DNA of 64,000 nucleotides from Lunularia cruciata (taxonomy: Eukaryota > Streptophyta > Marchantiopsida > Lunulariales > Lunulariaceae), in the NCBI GenBank assembly GCA_948567375.1, contig OX419762.1, positions 12,840,001-12,904,000 of the forward strand. Direction: 5' to 3'. The first letter of the stretch is position 1. Every line of letters begins with the position of its first letter. The translations under genes and the position numbers were made by a program. This document shows, piece by piece, positions 11,291 to 22,938 of this stretch. The notes beneath the pieces were generated by a model. The model made no database searches, had not been told where the DNA came from, and was given only the letters and a program-made list of their open reading frames with translations.

Positions 11291-11299
11291 GGACACCAT

Positions 11300-11410
11300 C
11301 AACATACCGAGGACAAGGTCCTTTGGAAAGGGTATCCCCTTCATAATACCACATGGGAACCTCTTTCTCACCTCCAAAATGCACAAACAGCCATCCTAGA
11401 GTTTGAAGCT
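11300..11410 (+). pseudogene. Chromodomain remnant of A2
   Basis: One frame reads KVLWKGYPLHNTTWEPLSHL, the second half of a chromodomain, with the aromatic Trp and the TWEP signature. It is joined to the integrase core by the deletion near 11281, so the first half is missing. Confidence 0.8.
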
Positions 11411-11452
11411 TCAATAGCAACGAGAATATCACCAACTAGCGGTGGGCAAATA

Positions 11453-11862
11453 TGTAACAATATGGAGTTTAACAACGTAGTTAGAAAGGCTAGCAAAGTA
11501 GAGAATAAGCCAAATTAGCCTAGAATATTCCAAAAGCATCTAGGAAGCTTCTTGGGAAGCTTCCCAACTAGTTAACTTGCGCTCCAAGCAAGTAGCTTCT
11601 AGAAGCTTCTAACTAGCTTAGCTTGCACGTCAAGTAGGCAGCTTCTAGAAGAAAGCTTCTTGAGAAGCTTCCTAGTTAACTTGGCTTGCATGCTAAGAAA
11701 GCGGCTCAAGGAAGCTTCTTGAGAAGCTTCTCAAGGGCCTTGTATGCTACCTATAAATACCAAAGCCAAAGTCATGTTAGGTATTCAAAGTTTTCCCTCA
11801 TTCAAGTGTTCCAATGTGAGTTTCCATTCTCCTATTTCTCTCCTCGGTCTTGGTCTTTTACA
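11453..11862 (+). repeat. 3' LTR of A2
   Basis: Full length, preceded by the purine-rich GGTGGGCAAATA. Contains a perfect three-box GAA/TTC array at 11597-11609, TATAAAT near 11752, and ends TTTTACA next to target-site copy GCAAA. Confidence 0.92.
11597..11609 (+). promoter_or_regulatory. Heat-shock-element-like array in the A2 3' LTR
   Basis: TTCTAGAAGCTTC gives three alternating TTC/GAA/TTC boxes with 2-bp spacers, the canonical heat-shock factor site, about 145 bp upstream of the LTR TATA box. Activity is inferred only. Confidence 0.5.
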
Positions 11863-13768
11863 GCAAAGATGCTTAGGATGCGCCTAATAGGCATCACCAC
11901 TCAAACACTTGTGAGCTCTATGCCTATCAATATGATTTAGGCACATGTTGGGATGATGGACCAAGTGGGTAGGGTATACTTGGGACATAGCTAGTGGCTA
12001 CTAGTGAGAGTGGTCTACTTGGAGTCCATCCAAATAAGCGTGGTCTACTTGGGTTACACCCTTGGTCTACTTGAGATACAACTAGAGGACATATAAAGCT
12101 TGCAACTAGAGCATAGGGAGTTTTCCACATTGAGGTTGGAAACTCTAGTGGTTGAGAGTATGACATTGCTCTCAAAGGCCCAATGTAGTAGCCAATTAGT
12201 GCATCTTCCACTCCTACATTGGTTATAGAGGATACTTTGGAGACAAATATTAGATCCAAGCTTACAAGAGTAGAAAAATGGAGAGTTTGGAGGTCCTTGA
12301 GGAGCTACACAAGTTTTTATGCCTTTAGTATGAAGGATTTGGATGGAATAGGTATTTAGATTGAGCTTGCTAGTGATATACTAATTTTTTAATATTTCTA
12401 TAGATATAGTGATATGGAGAGAGCATTGATTTAGAGCTGGAGTAGAGAGCTTCTTGAAGCTAGTTTTGTATAGAAATTTCACATGGAAAGTATGCTTCAA
12501 CTATAGTGATGCCAACCAAGAAGGATAAGCATAACAATTACATAAATAGTCAAATGTATGGAGATTACTATCCTATTAACCAATAGACTAGGACTGATTG
12601 GTATGCTATGCCCACAAAAGGGGAGATCTTTGATGCGATTGGGCATGCAAAGGCATTCAATACTTTGGAACTTTGAGCAAGATATCATTAGTTGCCAATC
12701 AAGGAGGAAGATAAGTCCAAGATAGCATTTTGGGCTATTGATCCTCATGGCAAGGATGTATTATATTAGTGGAGGTTTTTACCATTTGGGTTAAAGAATA
12801 CTCTTGTAAAGTTATAGAGGGTCTTGGACAAGATCCTAATAAGATTGGATTTTGCTCAATACAAAATTGATGACATTTTGGTCCATAATACTACTATGGA
12901 GGAGCATGAGAGATATTTGATGGAGGTGTTTGAGAGATTGAGATCTCATGGACTCAAATTACATCTTAGAAAGTGTAGATTCTTCCACAAACAAGTAGAG
13001 TATTTTGGTCACACTATCTACCCTAGAGGACTTGGTGTTCCACAAACCAAGGTAGAGGCTATTTCGCATTTTCCTTGGCCTACAAATGTGAATAGAGTGT
13101 GAGCATTCCTTTGGTTTGCAAAATTCTATTGCTGATATGCTAGAGGATTTAATGTTATTGCCAAGGCCTTGAAAAGCTGATCAAGCTTACACAAGAGTGG
13201 TGTTGGAGAGATAAGCAAGAAAGAGCTTTTTTAGAGCTCAAGAAAATGTTGATATTTGCTCCTATTCTTGGGAGACTGGTCAAAGGATGACCATTCCAAG
13301 TTCACGCTGATTGGAATATGTTGGAGCTTGGAGTAGTGCTCACCCAACATGATGATGAGGGGAATAAGTTTGTAGTGGCCTATGCTAGTTGCTCCAATAG
13401 TTCAATGGAGGCAAAGTATAGTTCATGTGAGGGAGAGTGCTTGGCAACAATATGGGTAATAGCACATTTTTGATATTACCTATTTGGTCACCCCTTCACT
13501 CTCATCAATGATCAAAAACCATTGAAGAAATTGATGGAGTCCGACAAGCTTTCAAGGAAGCTTGCACAATGGGCTTTGATTTCACAAGAGAATGATTTTA
13601 TGGTTATTTATAGACCTAAAGTGGTGAACCATGATGTAGATGGGTGAGTAAAAACCCATGTCCCAACCAACAAGATCAAACCAAAGCACATTTACAAGGT
13701 GAGATAGATGAGCAGATGGTGCTAGGTTGGCATGTATCTACCTTTTTATGTATATTTTTTGAGGCTTT
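11863..13768 (+). mobile_element. Family B retroelement B1, segment 3 (RT-RNase H)
   Basis: Colinear with B2 31791-33711. It encodes a decayed RT: MPTKKDKHNNYIN, GDYYPINQ-type fingers, FWAIDPHGKDVLY, and the core region YKIDDILVHNTTMEEHERYL (12860-12920), where IDD is intact. RT then runs HGLKLHLRKCRFFHKQVEYFGH into the RNase H region near 13290-13610 (ECLATIWVIAHF, PKVVNHDVDG). Stops are scattered. It is interrupted by A3 at 13769. Confidence 0.85.
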
Positions 13769-14256
13769 TGTAACAATAAGGAGTCAACCAAAGAGTTAGT
13801 TGAGACTAAAAAAGTAGCACATAGGACAAATTAGCCAAATATTACAAGAATGTTCTAAAAGCATTTAAGAAGCTACTTGGTACCTCCCAAGTATTGGGTA
13901 AGGAGCATGCCAAGTGATGAATTCTAGGAGGAAGCTTCTTGGGAAGCTTCTTGGCTAGCTTAGCTTGCATGCCAAGTAAATGACCTCTAGAAGGAAACTT
14001 CTTGGGAAGCTTCCTAACTAGCTTAGCTTGCACACCAAGTAGGAGACTTCTAAAAGGAAGCTTCTTGTTTAGCTTGGCTTACATTCTAAGAAGGTGACTT
14101 TTAGGAAATTTCTTGAGAAGTTCCTCAAGAGCCTTGTATGCCCCTTGTAAAACCAAAGCCCAAGTTCATGCTAGGTATTTGGAGTTTCCCTCATTCAAGA
14201 GTCCCAATGTGATCTTTGATCTTCCATTCTCCTATTTCTCTCCTTGGTTTTTTACA
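13769..14256 (+). repeat. 5' LTR of A3 (long subfamily)
   Basis: TGTAACAATAAGG... to TTTTACA. It has the subfamily-specific segment GCTACTTGGTACCTCCC and repeated CTTCTTGGGAAGCTTC blocks. The TATA region is mutated (TGTAAAACC instead of TATAAATACC). Confidence 0.88.
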
Positions 14257-14257
14257 T

Positions 14258-14269
14258 TGGTATTAGAGT
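14258..14269 (+). other. Primer-binding site of A3 (degenerate)
   Basis: TGGTATTAGAGT matches the initiator-Met PBS at 10 of 12 positions and begins 2 bp after the LTR. Confidence 0.75.
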
Positions 14270-14278
14270 AAGAATGGG

Positions 14279-14491
14279 ATGGATGGAATTTATAGACCAC
14301 CAAATCCATTTCTACAAAACCATTGGAATTTTTTTGTCCATGTACTACCCAAGCATCATTTCATATGGTTCATCATCTCACACTTTGGGTATAATTTTTT
14401 GAATGCGATCACCTTGCAAGATGAACCCTTGGTCCTCCCAATTGTAACTTATAGAAAATTGTGGACGTGTTTCATTTATATGTTAACTTAG
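14279..14491 (+). pseudogene. Family A leader ORF, A3 copy
   Basis: MDGIYRPPNPFLQNHWNFFV... is open for 70 codons right after the PBS and aligns to the other leader frames. In this copy it is not in frame with gag. Function unknown. Confidence 0.4.
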
Positions 14492-14522
14492 ATAAATTTT
14501 AGGTAGTTGATAGGTAGTAGCC

Positions 14523-15400
14523 ATAGCGACAATGCCCAAAGTTATCATTTCCATGTGACAACAAATCAAGCATCTTACTTGATTATTGGAAGAACAAGAT
14601 CACCAATGATAACAACATGTAGAGAGAGCACCAATTTAAGAAAGAGACAAGCATATCTAAATTTTGAAACCTAAGGTATTGAAGGCAAGAACCTCTCAAA
14701 TGTAGTTGAGAATTTTATATTTGATTGTGAATATTATTTTGAAGTTACAAATCTTCAAGATGAATAATGGAAGATTCTCTTGTCTTCAAGCCAATTGGAT
14801 GGAATTGCAACACCATGGTGGCAATTTCAAGTGGAGCAAGTTGAATGGCAAAATTCAAGAGTGAAATAATTAGGTGATTCTAAGCTATAAATGCTAAATG
14901 AACTAGAGGACATAGGTTGACATAATTGAATTAGATCAGTTTTGTAAGAAGTTACATCATTCAATTCCAAAACACCATAATGCAAAATTCCAGATATATT
15001 AGAAGGTAAAGCTTTGGATTGATTTGTGTGGGGCTTGAAGTCACACACCAAATTGGAAGTGACCATACAAGAGCCTAAACACTTAGAGTATGTCATGCAG
15101 TTTACTAAGTTTTTTGATTCCCTAGTTACGACAACTTGATATTGACCTTGACATTCACAAAACCTACCCACACACTGCACAAGTGTGGATGAGTTGGCAC
15201 CAATGGAGATTGATGCCATCTAATGAAAACCACTTGGACTTATAAATAGAGAAAGATTGTGACAAAATGATGGTTTCTTTTATTGTTGTTAAATTATTGG
15301 CATTGTGTTGTTTAATGTCCACTCAAGAATGGACGACCTTGACAAATTACCTAAATGGAGTTCGTGAAGCATGGAGATCAAGGAAATGAGGAATTTCAAT
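14523..15400 (+). pseudogene. gag relic of A3
   Basis: The start is mutated (ATAGCGACAATG). Recognisable stretches correspond to A5 gag (ENFIFDCEYYF, WWQFQVEQ, the QFQNTIMQ region) but are split by frequent stops. The knuckle region lies near 15270. No ORF above 65 codons on the sense strand. Confidence 0.65.
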
Positions 15401-15419
15401 AAGATAAATCAAGCCACCT

Positions 15420-15960
15420 ATTAGGAATTTGATTAGTTATAATAGGATTGAAAGCTCAACCTATGCAAGTTTGTTTTATTTCCAAGGTATGATATTTAAT
15501 AATGGTTATAGGATTTTGGTTGATTTTGGAAGTTTAGAGAATTGTATAATTATAAAAATTAGTAAAGGAATTGAGTATTTTTATCAAGCCAATAATTGGA
15601 GGTAGATTGATGATGGCGGTAGTAGAAAAGATTTTGCATTCCGTACCTCTTATCTTGTTACATGAAAGATTGGGAAGGAGTATTTGGAGTGTATGAGGTT
15701 TGTAGCAGCACCTCTATACCATGATATCATTCTAGATTTGCCTTGGCTTGAACATCATAAGGTTGATTTGATTGGACCCGATGATAAATTCATGTACTAC
15801 ACCAAGGTAAGAATTATCAATTTGGTTGTTTGGCACCTTTGAGTAAGAAATCTAAGAATAGCCAACCCCAAGATGGGATGTTTGTCATTAAAGCAACCAT
15901 GGGCAAGCTTTGGAGGAAGATAAGTTTGTTTTTATGATGTAGATCAAGCCAATTGTACAT
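15420..15960 (+). pseudogene. Protease and single-unit linker relic of A3
   Basis: Protease homology (GFWLILEV-like remnant of the active site, a GGR-LMMA block, YLECMRFVAAPLYHDIIL, LPWLEHHKV) is broken by frameshifts. The following linker has only one 60-bp-type unit (PQDGMFVIKAT, about 15866-15925), unlike the three units of A1, A2 and A5. Confidence 0.6.
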
Positions 15961-15989
15961 GGAGAATCTAATGAGGGCCAAAAGTCTCA

Positions 15990-17935
15990 TCAAGCAATGA
16001 TTGATCAAATAGTTCAAGAGTTTGCAAGTATATCTCATGATGATTTGCCAAAGGGATTACTCTTTGATCGGGATATGCACTTCAAGATTGAGTTATTACC
16101 AAGAAGTACTCCAAGGAGTAGACCTATCTATTGACTCTCACCAAAGGAGTTGGTTGAGCTTCAAACAACACTAATGAAGTTGTTGGAGAAGGATGTCATA
16201 CAATATAATACATCTCTTTGGAGAGCACTAGTACTATTTGTTCCAAAGAAGAATAGAGGACTTTGCTTCTATATTGATTATCTTAGCCTTAGTAAATAAA
16301 CAATGAAAAATGCATATCCCTTGCCTCAAATTGATGATTTGCTTGATCAATTGAGTGGAGCATAATACTTTTGGATCTCCAAAATATCTATTGGTAGATT
16401 CCTATTGATCAAGAGGATGTGCAAAAGATTACTTTTTGTACCAAGTATGGACATTTTGAATGGATAGTTTTACCTTTCAGGCTCACTAATGTTCTAGCAA
16501 TCTTCATGGATCAAATGCATGAGGTGTTGGATAGGTTATTGTATTAGTATATGGTGGTGTACTTGGATGATATTTTGATCAATAACAAGATAGAGGCAAA
16601 GCACACAAATCACGTACAAGAAGTCCTACGATGACTACATCAATAGAAGTTTTACTACAAGAAGTCAAAGTATTCCTTTTGGTAGAAAGAAATTACCTTC
16701 TTGGTTCATAAGATCTCATCAGAGGGGATCAAGATGGAAGAGTAAAAATCAAAGTCATTATTGATTGGCTTATTCCAAAAGATGCCATAGAAGTGCGGGC
16801 ATTTAATAGATTGGGAAGTTTTTTTATATGATTCAGTCACTATTATGCTCAAGTGGCTGCACCATTGACCAACCTCTTGGAGAGGACCTCAAGCTTTAAA
16901 TGGACTACAAGCACAAAGAAGCATTCTAGAAGTGAAACATATGGCACCTTCAAAACCCAATTTTCAACCATATGATCTTCAACTACCTTGTGTAGTTGAT
17001 TTTGATGCTTTTAACTTTGCCATTGGAGCTATATTGCAATAGAAATTTCCAATTGGGTTACATCCCATTGCCTTTGTGTCTTGCAAACTAACACTGTAAA
17101 AAAGGAATTACTTTGCTTGAGATCAAGAACAACTAGTAATGGTATATATCACTATAATACCAATAGCTATACACATGATCTAGAGGTGAAATTTGGTTTG
17201 GTACCATCTGGGAGGATGTTATACATGATGGACTAAATAGATCAAACATAGGTATCACCAAAAGGATACTTCTACTAATAGGGTAGAAACCGAATTATGC
17301 CTAAAATCTTAAGAGGTAAATTTGAGGGCCTAAATGGATGAATTAGGCCTCAAAAATCTGCACACTCCTCCCCCCCAAATGAAGGAAAGACTATCCTTCC
17401 TTCCTCCTAGATTTTTCTTGTCAAGAGCTTTCCAATGATACCTTATGAAGATTCTTACAAGAAGATTCCCTAAAGATTCACTATGGTCAAAGATGGTTTG
17501 ACCAACCAGATAGGATCAAAACCAACATGTCACCCATGCATGCAACCAATCTAAGGGCTGAGCTTGCTTATAGGTCATCAATCCATGTACTTGATCCAAG
17601 GGTGGAGTTTCCTTTAATGGAGTTCCTTTTGCTATATAAGACAATCTAGGTGCTCCTTTGGGGCATCGGAGTTTGAATGTGAAACTTGTGCTTTCTCTTC
17701 TATGTTTCTCTACTATCCTCGAAACATTATAGCCACCAAGGTATAGAGATATTATCTCTTGGGAAAATAAGTGATCATATGCACCAATCACAAACCCTTG
17801 TTATAGACATTACATTTAGAGCACATGAAGAATTGATATCATCAATAGGAAGAACAACTACAATTTTTTTACCTCAAACTTGAATACAAACCCAATAGGT
17901 TCCATGTCATCTTCAATGCTCTCTCACAATGATTT
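15990..17935 (+). pseudogene. RT-RNase H relic of A3, split by a solo LTR
   Basis: RT begins near MIDQIVQEF (15999) and shows [24 protein letters not shown] and VVYLDDILINNK (about 16553-16590) with both catalytic Asp kept. RNase H (VVDFDAFNFAIGAILQ, about 16992-17040) continues to 17152 and resumes at 17732 after the family C LTR with TKV-RYYLLGK and the HKPL region. It contains many stops. Confidence 0.75.
17153..17731 (-). mobile_element. Family C solo LTR (short form), minus strand
   Basis: Reverse complement of the family C LTR. The ends read TATAATA...CATTATA, eroded TGTAATA/TATTACA. Flanks ATCAC (17148-17152) and GCCAC (17732-17736) are a diverged target-site pair; intact elements read GCCAC here. 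It carries only one copy of the roughly 160-bp terminal block. It interrupts the A3 RNase H coding region. Confidence 0.85.
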
Positions 17936-18960
17936 GATTTGAAATCTCTTCCTTTCATCATAGTTGCAATTATGATAGTGTCAATCAATTCAAAAGTCCA
18001 AATCAAGTTTAGGAATGCTTTACAACAAGATCCCTTCTTTAAGATAGAAAAAGGTTGCCTTGCAATACACAACAAGGAATATAACACCTTCTCTTTCAAG
18101 GAAGACCTTCTATTCTATGAGAACCAATCTATGTTCTAGAGAATGGTGATCTATGACTTGTGCACCTTCAAGAAGCTCATGACTTACCAATTGTTGGTGA
18201 CATGAGTGTGGACAAGACCTTGGGTACCCTTCAACACCAACGGTGGTGGTCCAACATGGCACAAGATGTTTAAGAGTTTGTCAGATCTTGTGAGAGCTGC
18301 CAATGCAACAAGGCCAGCAACCAAAAACCAAGTGGACTCCTTCAACCACTTCCCATCCCATGCTCAATGAGAAAACATGAACTTTGATCTCATCACATCC
18401 TTGCCCAAGACAAAGTCAGGTCACATAGCAATTGTGGTGTTTGTTGATAAGTTTAGTAAGCAAATCTATTTTTCACTAACCTATGATATAATGGATGCTC
18501 CAACATTGACCCATCTACTTTGACAATATCTTCAAGCATCATGAGATGTCTCATGTACTCATCTTTGACCGTGATACTCAATTCACCAAAAAAATTTCGC
18601 AAGTACTCTTTAGATACTCAACACCAAGCTTGCTTTGTCCACAACCTATCATCCTCAAATTGATGGATAAACTAAACATGCAAATTGCACCTTGGAGGAT
18701 ATACTTTATGTTTCCGTCAATGTTCATCATACCAATTGGGATGAATGTCTTACAATTGTTGAGTTTGTCTACAATAATTCTAAATATGCAAGCATCAGAT
18801 TCACTCCTTTCTTCCTTAATTTGACCAAGATCCACTTGTTCCAAATTTTCCTCCGTGCTCCTCTTCCATCTTGTGTCCCGTATACTTCTACTTCTTGATC
18901 GCAATATTCTAATCCCTACAACAAGCCAAATCTCATCTCCTTGTTGCTCAAAATTGATAA
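17936..18960 (+). pseudogene. Integrase relic of A3
   Basis: Visible: KSLPFIIVAIMIVSI and KEDLLFYENQ (N-terminal extension), HDLPIVG (zinc-binding region), LSNQHQRWWSNMAQDV, ESCQCNKASNQKPS with both Cys of the HHCC module, LITSLPKTKSGH, LIFDRDTQFTKK and VEFVYNNSKYASI. The D,D,E core is spread over three frames. Confidence 0.7.
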
Positions 18961-19245
18961 AAAAGTATGTAGATAAACATTGTGATGATCTTGGTGATAA
19001 GATCATAATTTCTTCTAGTAACCTACCCCTCCTACTTGATACCCAAGTCTGTAAACTTACTCCTAATTAGATAGGACTATTGATGTCACCCAAATAATTT
19101 CTCTTGTTTCTATTGACTTGCCTTGCCTTGTTATATGTAAATCCACCTTGTCTTTCATGTCTCCAAGTTGAAACCTTTTGTTTCTAATCCATCTTATTTA
19201 TCCTCTTGTGTCCAACCTCCTCTTCCTCCTAACCCTATCAACAAT

Positions 19246-19440
19246 CATGAGGAGTATGAAGTTGATCATATCCTTGCATGTTGCCACATTCAACATGGCC
19301 AACAACAACATATAAAGTACAAAGTTCTTTAGAAAGGATATCCCCTTCAAGATGCCACTTGGGAGCCTCTTTCTCATCTCTAGAACACAAAAACGGCTAT
19401 CCAAGAGTTTGAAGCTTCCATGGTGATGAGTATGTCACCA
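19246..19440 (+). pseudogene. Chromodomain relic of A3
   Basis: EYEVDHILACCHIQHG, then YKVL-KGYPLQDATWEPLSHL aligns with the A5 chromodomain. The Trp of VLWKGY is a TAG stop. This is the heterochromatin-targeting reader typical of chromoviruses. Confidence 0.75.
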
Positions 19441-19458
19441 AATAGCAATGGGAGAATA

Positions 19459-19635
19459 TGTAATAAATTGGAGTTTACTGATGAATCAGTAAACTTAAAA
19501 ACATAGTAAATAGAACAAATGAGCCAAATATTATAAGAATATGCTACAAGCATCTAAGAAGCTACTTAGTACCTTCCAAGTATTAGATAATATGCATGCC
19601 AAGTGGTGACTTATAAGAGGAACCTTCTAGCTAGC
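19459..19635 (+). repeat. 3' LTR of A3, left part
   Basis: Starts TGTAATAAATTGGAG after the purine-rich AATGGGAGAATA and runs to the family C insertion. It continues at 20366. Confidence 0.85.
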
Positions 19636-20365
19636 TATAATATTCCAAGGATAGTAGAGAAACACAAAAGAAAAACACAAGTTTCACACTCAAACTCCGG
19701 TGCCCCAAGGGAGCACATTCTCTTTATTATATAGCCAAAGAGGATCTCTTCCAAGGATGCTCCACCATAGGATTAGGTACATGCATAGGTGACCTGTCAG
19801 TAAGCTCCACCTTCAGATTACTTGCTTGGATGGGTGACATGTCAATCTTGGTCCTATCTGGTTGGTCAAACAAGCTTTGACTAAAGGGAATCTTCCTATA
19901 AGAATCTCAAAATCATGTGGTGAGGTATATTTGGAAAGCTCTCAGTGAGACAAACCAAAGGGGAGGGAAGGCCAACCTTTTGCCTATTGAGGAGGGAATT
20001 TGCATATTTTCAAGGCCTAATTCATCTGTTTAGGCCTCCGGACTTGCCTTTGAAGTTTTCAGGTCTATTTTGGTTTCTACCCTATTAGTAGAAGTGCTCT
20101 TTTGGTGATACCTCTACCTGATCTACTCTGTCCATTATATGTAACATCCTTCCAAATGTCACCAACCCAAATTCTACCTTTAGATCATATGTTTAGCTAT
20201 TGATTCTAAAGTCTTCAAGCATGTTTTGATTTTTGTTCTATTAGTAGAAGTACTCTTTTGGTGATGCCTCTATCTGATCTACTTAGTCCCTCATGTATAA
20301 CATCATTCCAGATGTTACCAAATCAAATTCATCTCTAGATCATGTGTCTAGCTATTGGTATTACA
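19636..20365 (+). mobile_element. Family C solo LTR (long form) inside the A3 3' LTR
   Basis: TATAATATTCC...GGTATTACA. Flanks CTAGC (19631-19635) and TTAAC (20366-20370) match at 3 of 5 bases, and the uninterrupted LTR reads CTAGC at this place. The roughly 160-bp 3' block is duplicated in tandem as in 9917-10672. Confidence 0.85.
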
Positions 20366-20668
20366 TTAACTTAGCTTGCATGCCAAGTAGGTGACTTCTA
20401 GAAGGAAGCTTCTTGGGAAGCTTCCTAACTAGCTTAGGTTGCATACCAAGTAGATAATTTCTAGAAGGAAGCTTCTCAATAAGGTTGGCTTGCACTCTAA
20501 GAAGAGGGCTTTTAGAAAGCTTTTTGAGAAGCTTCTCAAGAGCCTTGTATGCTCCCTAGAAATACCAAAGCCAAAGCTCATGCTATGCATTCAAAGTTTC
20601 TCTCATTCAAGAGTTCCAATGGGATCTTTAATCTTCCATTCTCCTATTTCTTACCTTGGTCTTTTACA
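20366..20668 (+). repeat. 3' LTR of A3, right part
   Basis: Resumes the LTR at ...TTAGCTTGCATGCC and ends CTTTTACA. It contains GAAGCTTC blocks and a mutated TATA (CCTAGAAATACC). Confidence 0.85.
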
Positions 20669-22341
20669 CTTTGGAGATATCTCTCTCAATGCATACAAGA
20701 GGAGTTATTGAGGTCATTGACCCAAAGAGTGGAGATATTGGTATAGTTCAATGAGACATTCATGATGATGTCTTAGTGATGGATTATCTTTGCATTGGTG
20801 TTGTAGGTGGTACAATTAGTGCCATTATGTTCTTTAGCAAGCCAGATGGTTTAGATTGGAGTGCATACATCTTCTTTATGTATGAGAGGATGGTAGAGTG
20901 CAAGTAGGACCACTTCCATCTCATAGACTACAGTTGGTCCATCATGCTCATAAGGAGCTAGGACATTTTAGAGTACAATAGACATATAGCTTACTCCAAA
21001 GCCATTATTGGGTGGTGTGGTATGTTGATTGATGTACAATAGTTAACTGCAAGATGTGTGGTATGTGATTGAGTTAGAGCATCATTTAATGCTCTTACAT
21101 CATAATTACACCCATTACCTATCATGTGATTGGGTTATCATTGAAGTTTGGACTTTGCCTGACCTTTCTTGTTGATTATGAGACGTCATTGGTATGTTTC
21201 GGTTATGATGGAGCAATTCTCCAAGCGGATTGAGTTGGTGGCACTTCTTGACAAGTCCAATGAAGAGATAGATTACTTGTTCCTAGATCAGGTTCTTAGT
21301 CATGTTGGTGCACCAACTAAGCTTTTGACTAATTAGGGTATACAGTTCTGGGGAGAGTTTTAGGTCTTGCATGACAAAGTTTTGATTGATCATCATACTA
21401 CCTTTGAGACCACCTTGACGCAGATTGCTTAGCAAAGAGAGTGGTTCAGATGGTGAAGAAAGGATTGAATAAGTATGGTTTGTAGAGAGGCCACCTAGGA
21501 GATTGGGATCTCTAATTACCTTGGTTGGCCATGGGGTATCAATTGAGCAAGCAAGCCTCCTTAGCATCCTTCTCTCCTTACTTTATACTCTATGGACAAG
21601 ATCCAAATCTACTTTCAAACATTCATCAAGATGCTAATGTAGTTTAGGACTTGGATGATTCAAACATATGGGTGAATGCATGTTCTCAATGGCAAAGATC
21701 TTTCAGAGAGTGATGCCAAAGGTCTTTGAGAACTTGGTGATTGTTCAGCGTAGAGATACCTTATGCTATGCTACTATTTGAGGAGGAAGTTATAGATCTT
21801 CAATCCATTGATTTCATCCAGGTAACTACGTATATCTACAAGAGATAACATCAATGACTCTTGATGTTACTACAAGCTGCACTATCTTAAGAGTGTATGA
21901 AGTTTTCCTTTTAGAGTCCTCATGTTGCAAGGACAATATGGTATTTTTTGGACGGATCATATGTGCCATGCCACCTCCTAAACATTGATGGCACTATGGA
22001 CCCAAGCTTGGCTCTTGTACATGTAGGCTTGCGGTTATGTTATGCGGCTCTTATAGTGGAGCTACTACTATGTTGGTGTGTGATAGCTATTTGAGAGGAT
22101 GGCATATGGCTTGTTTGACTTCTCCACTCATGGTGGTTCCTCAAGGACAATAGTTATATCCTAGATGTACTTGATCTATAGCTAGTTCACCCTTTATGTG
22201 GTATAGATTGCAAGGAGGTAACTAATAATGGGACTCGATAGCACCTAGCCTCTTGATCTTTGCTCACCATTGGGTATACCACATACTTGGAGTAGATGGA
22301 TATTTGGAGTTAAAGGGACCTAATTGCTAACTAGGGGCAAT
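20669..22341 (+). mobile_element. Family B retroelement B1, segment 4 (integrase and PHD finger)
   Basis: Colinear with B2 33712-35391. Integrase parts seen: YSLLQSHYWVVWYVD-type zinc region near 20990, VCD-VRASFNALTS-like HHCC tail, RHHWYVSVMMEQFSKRIELV, an LTN-GIQFWGEF second catalytic region and RVVQMVKKGLNKYGL near 21440. The C-terminal tail leads to the PHD finger annotated separately, ending in a stop at 22172-22174. The remaining 170 bp to the LTR is non-coding with a purine-rich AGGGGCAA before the LTR. Confidence 0.8.
22034..22174 (+). pseudogene. PHD finger at the C-terminus of B1 pol
   Basis: C-terminal module after integrase. Readable: VMLCGSYSGATTMLVCD, YLRGWHMACLTSPL, VVPQG, then YPRCT before the stop. 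This is the PHD signature (Cys-x2-Cys, Met-Leu-x-Cys-Asp, Gly-Trp-His-x2-Cys-Leu, Trp-x-Cys-x2-Cys). In this copy the first Cys is lost to a one-base deletion, the fourth ligand is Tyr, the invariant Trp is a TAG stop and the seventh ligand is Tyr. Copy B2 retains the lost first and seventh ligands, so the two copies together show 7 of the 8. Confidence 0.78.
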
Positions 22342-22426
22342 TGTGGCACTTTAGAGTTCATGTATGACTTATGTGTGAGTTGTGTTTGTATAGAATATGA
22401 TGTTGACAACAATATATATTATGTAA

Positions 22427-22489
<63 letters not shown>

Positions 22490-22938
22490 TAATAGCTATC
22501 ACAATATTTGTAGCACCAAAGCTAGGTTGCTTTGATGTTGGAGTGGTAGTGTTGGTAGTCATAGGTATTTTAGTAATTACTCATGGATTTCTTATTGGTG
22601 GTCCAATTTTATATTAGGGCTACTGATCACATGGTAGGACCTACCATCACTTGCACCATTCGTACCATCAGATGTATTGTCAATTGTGCCGTTAGGGTTG
22701 GAGACCTAGGTTGAGCATAGGGGTATACCTTTGAGGTGCACTTCCAAAGAGCTCACTTCTTTGATGTTGAGCCTTTGAGTTCTTGGCTACACTACTACTA
22801 AGCATCACCTTGAATTTCTTAGCTAGAGTGGGTGTGGCTTGACTATAATTAGTGCCTAGTTGTGGGTAAATTTTTGAGTGAAAGATAGAGTACATATTTA
22901 ATTTGAGTGTGATTTGAGTGGAATAATGAACTGCTTAT
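22342..22938 (+). repeat. 3' LTR of family B element B1
   Basis: Starts TGTGGCACTTTAGAG after a purine-rich tract and matches B2 35392-35950 and the partial LTR at 25748-26201. Contains an (AT) microsatellite. The terminal base pair is unclear; no CA end is visible. Confidence 0.75.
22429..22486. repeat. (AT)n microsatellite, about 58 bp
   Basis: Uninterrupted AT dinucleotides inside the B1 3' LTR. The other family B LTRs have only a few units here. The YIYIYI open frame across it is not a gene. Confidence 0.95.

Larger units (their letters stand above)
6022..11862 (+). mobile_element. Family A chromovirus A2, inserted in B1, perfect TSD
   Basis: Bounded by identical 5-bp target-site copies GCAAA (6017-6021 and 11863-11867), with LTRs on both ends. 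The flanking family B sequence rejoins exactly as in B2 at 31790. Internal order: leader ORF, gag, PR, repeat linker, RT, RNase H, integrase, chromodomain remnant. The integrase is split by a family C solo LTR, and a deletion near 11281 joins the integrase to the chromodomain. Stops throughout make it non-autonomous. Confidence 0.92.
13769..20668 (+). mobile_element. Family A chromovirus A3, inserted in B1
   Basis: Its LTRs belong to a longer subfamily (488 bp) with an extra GCTACTTGG block shared with A4. Family B sequence rejoins across it exactly as in B2 near 33711. CTTT occurs on both sides (13765-13768 and 20669-20672), so the target-site copy is at least 4 bp with the fifth base eroded. 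Internal parts: gag, PR, one linker unit, RT, RNase H, integrase, chromodomain. It was later hit by two family C LTRs, one minus strand at 17153 and one inside its 3' LTR. It is the most eroded of the three insertions by stop density. Confidence 0.88.

Noticed and set aside
10851-11435. 194-codon minus-strand ORF
   Set aside because: Antisense of the A2 integrase core; the sense strand has the D,D,E context.
22324-22617. 97-codon ORF with a Tyr-Ile run
   Set aside because: It is translation of the (AT)n microsatellite inside a family B LTR.
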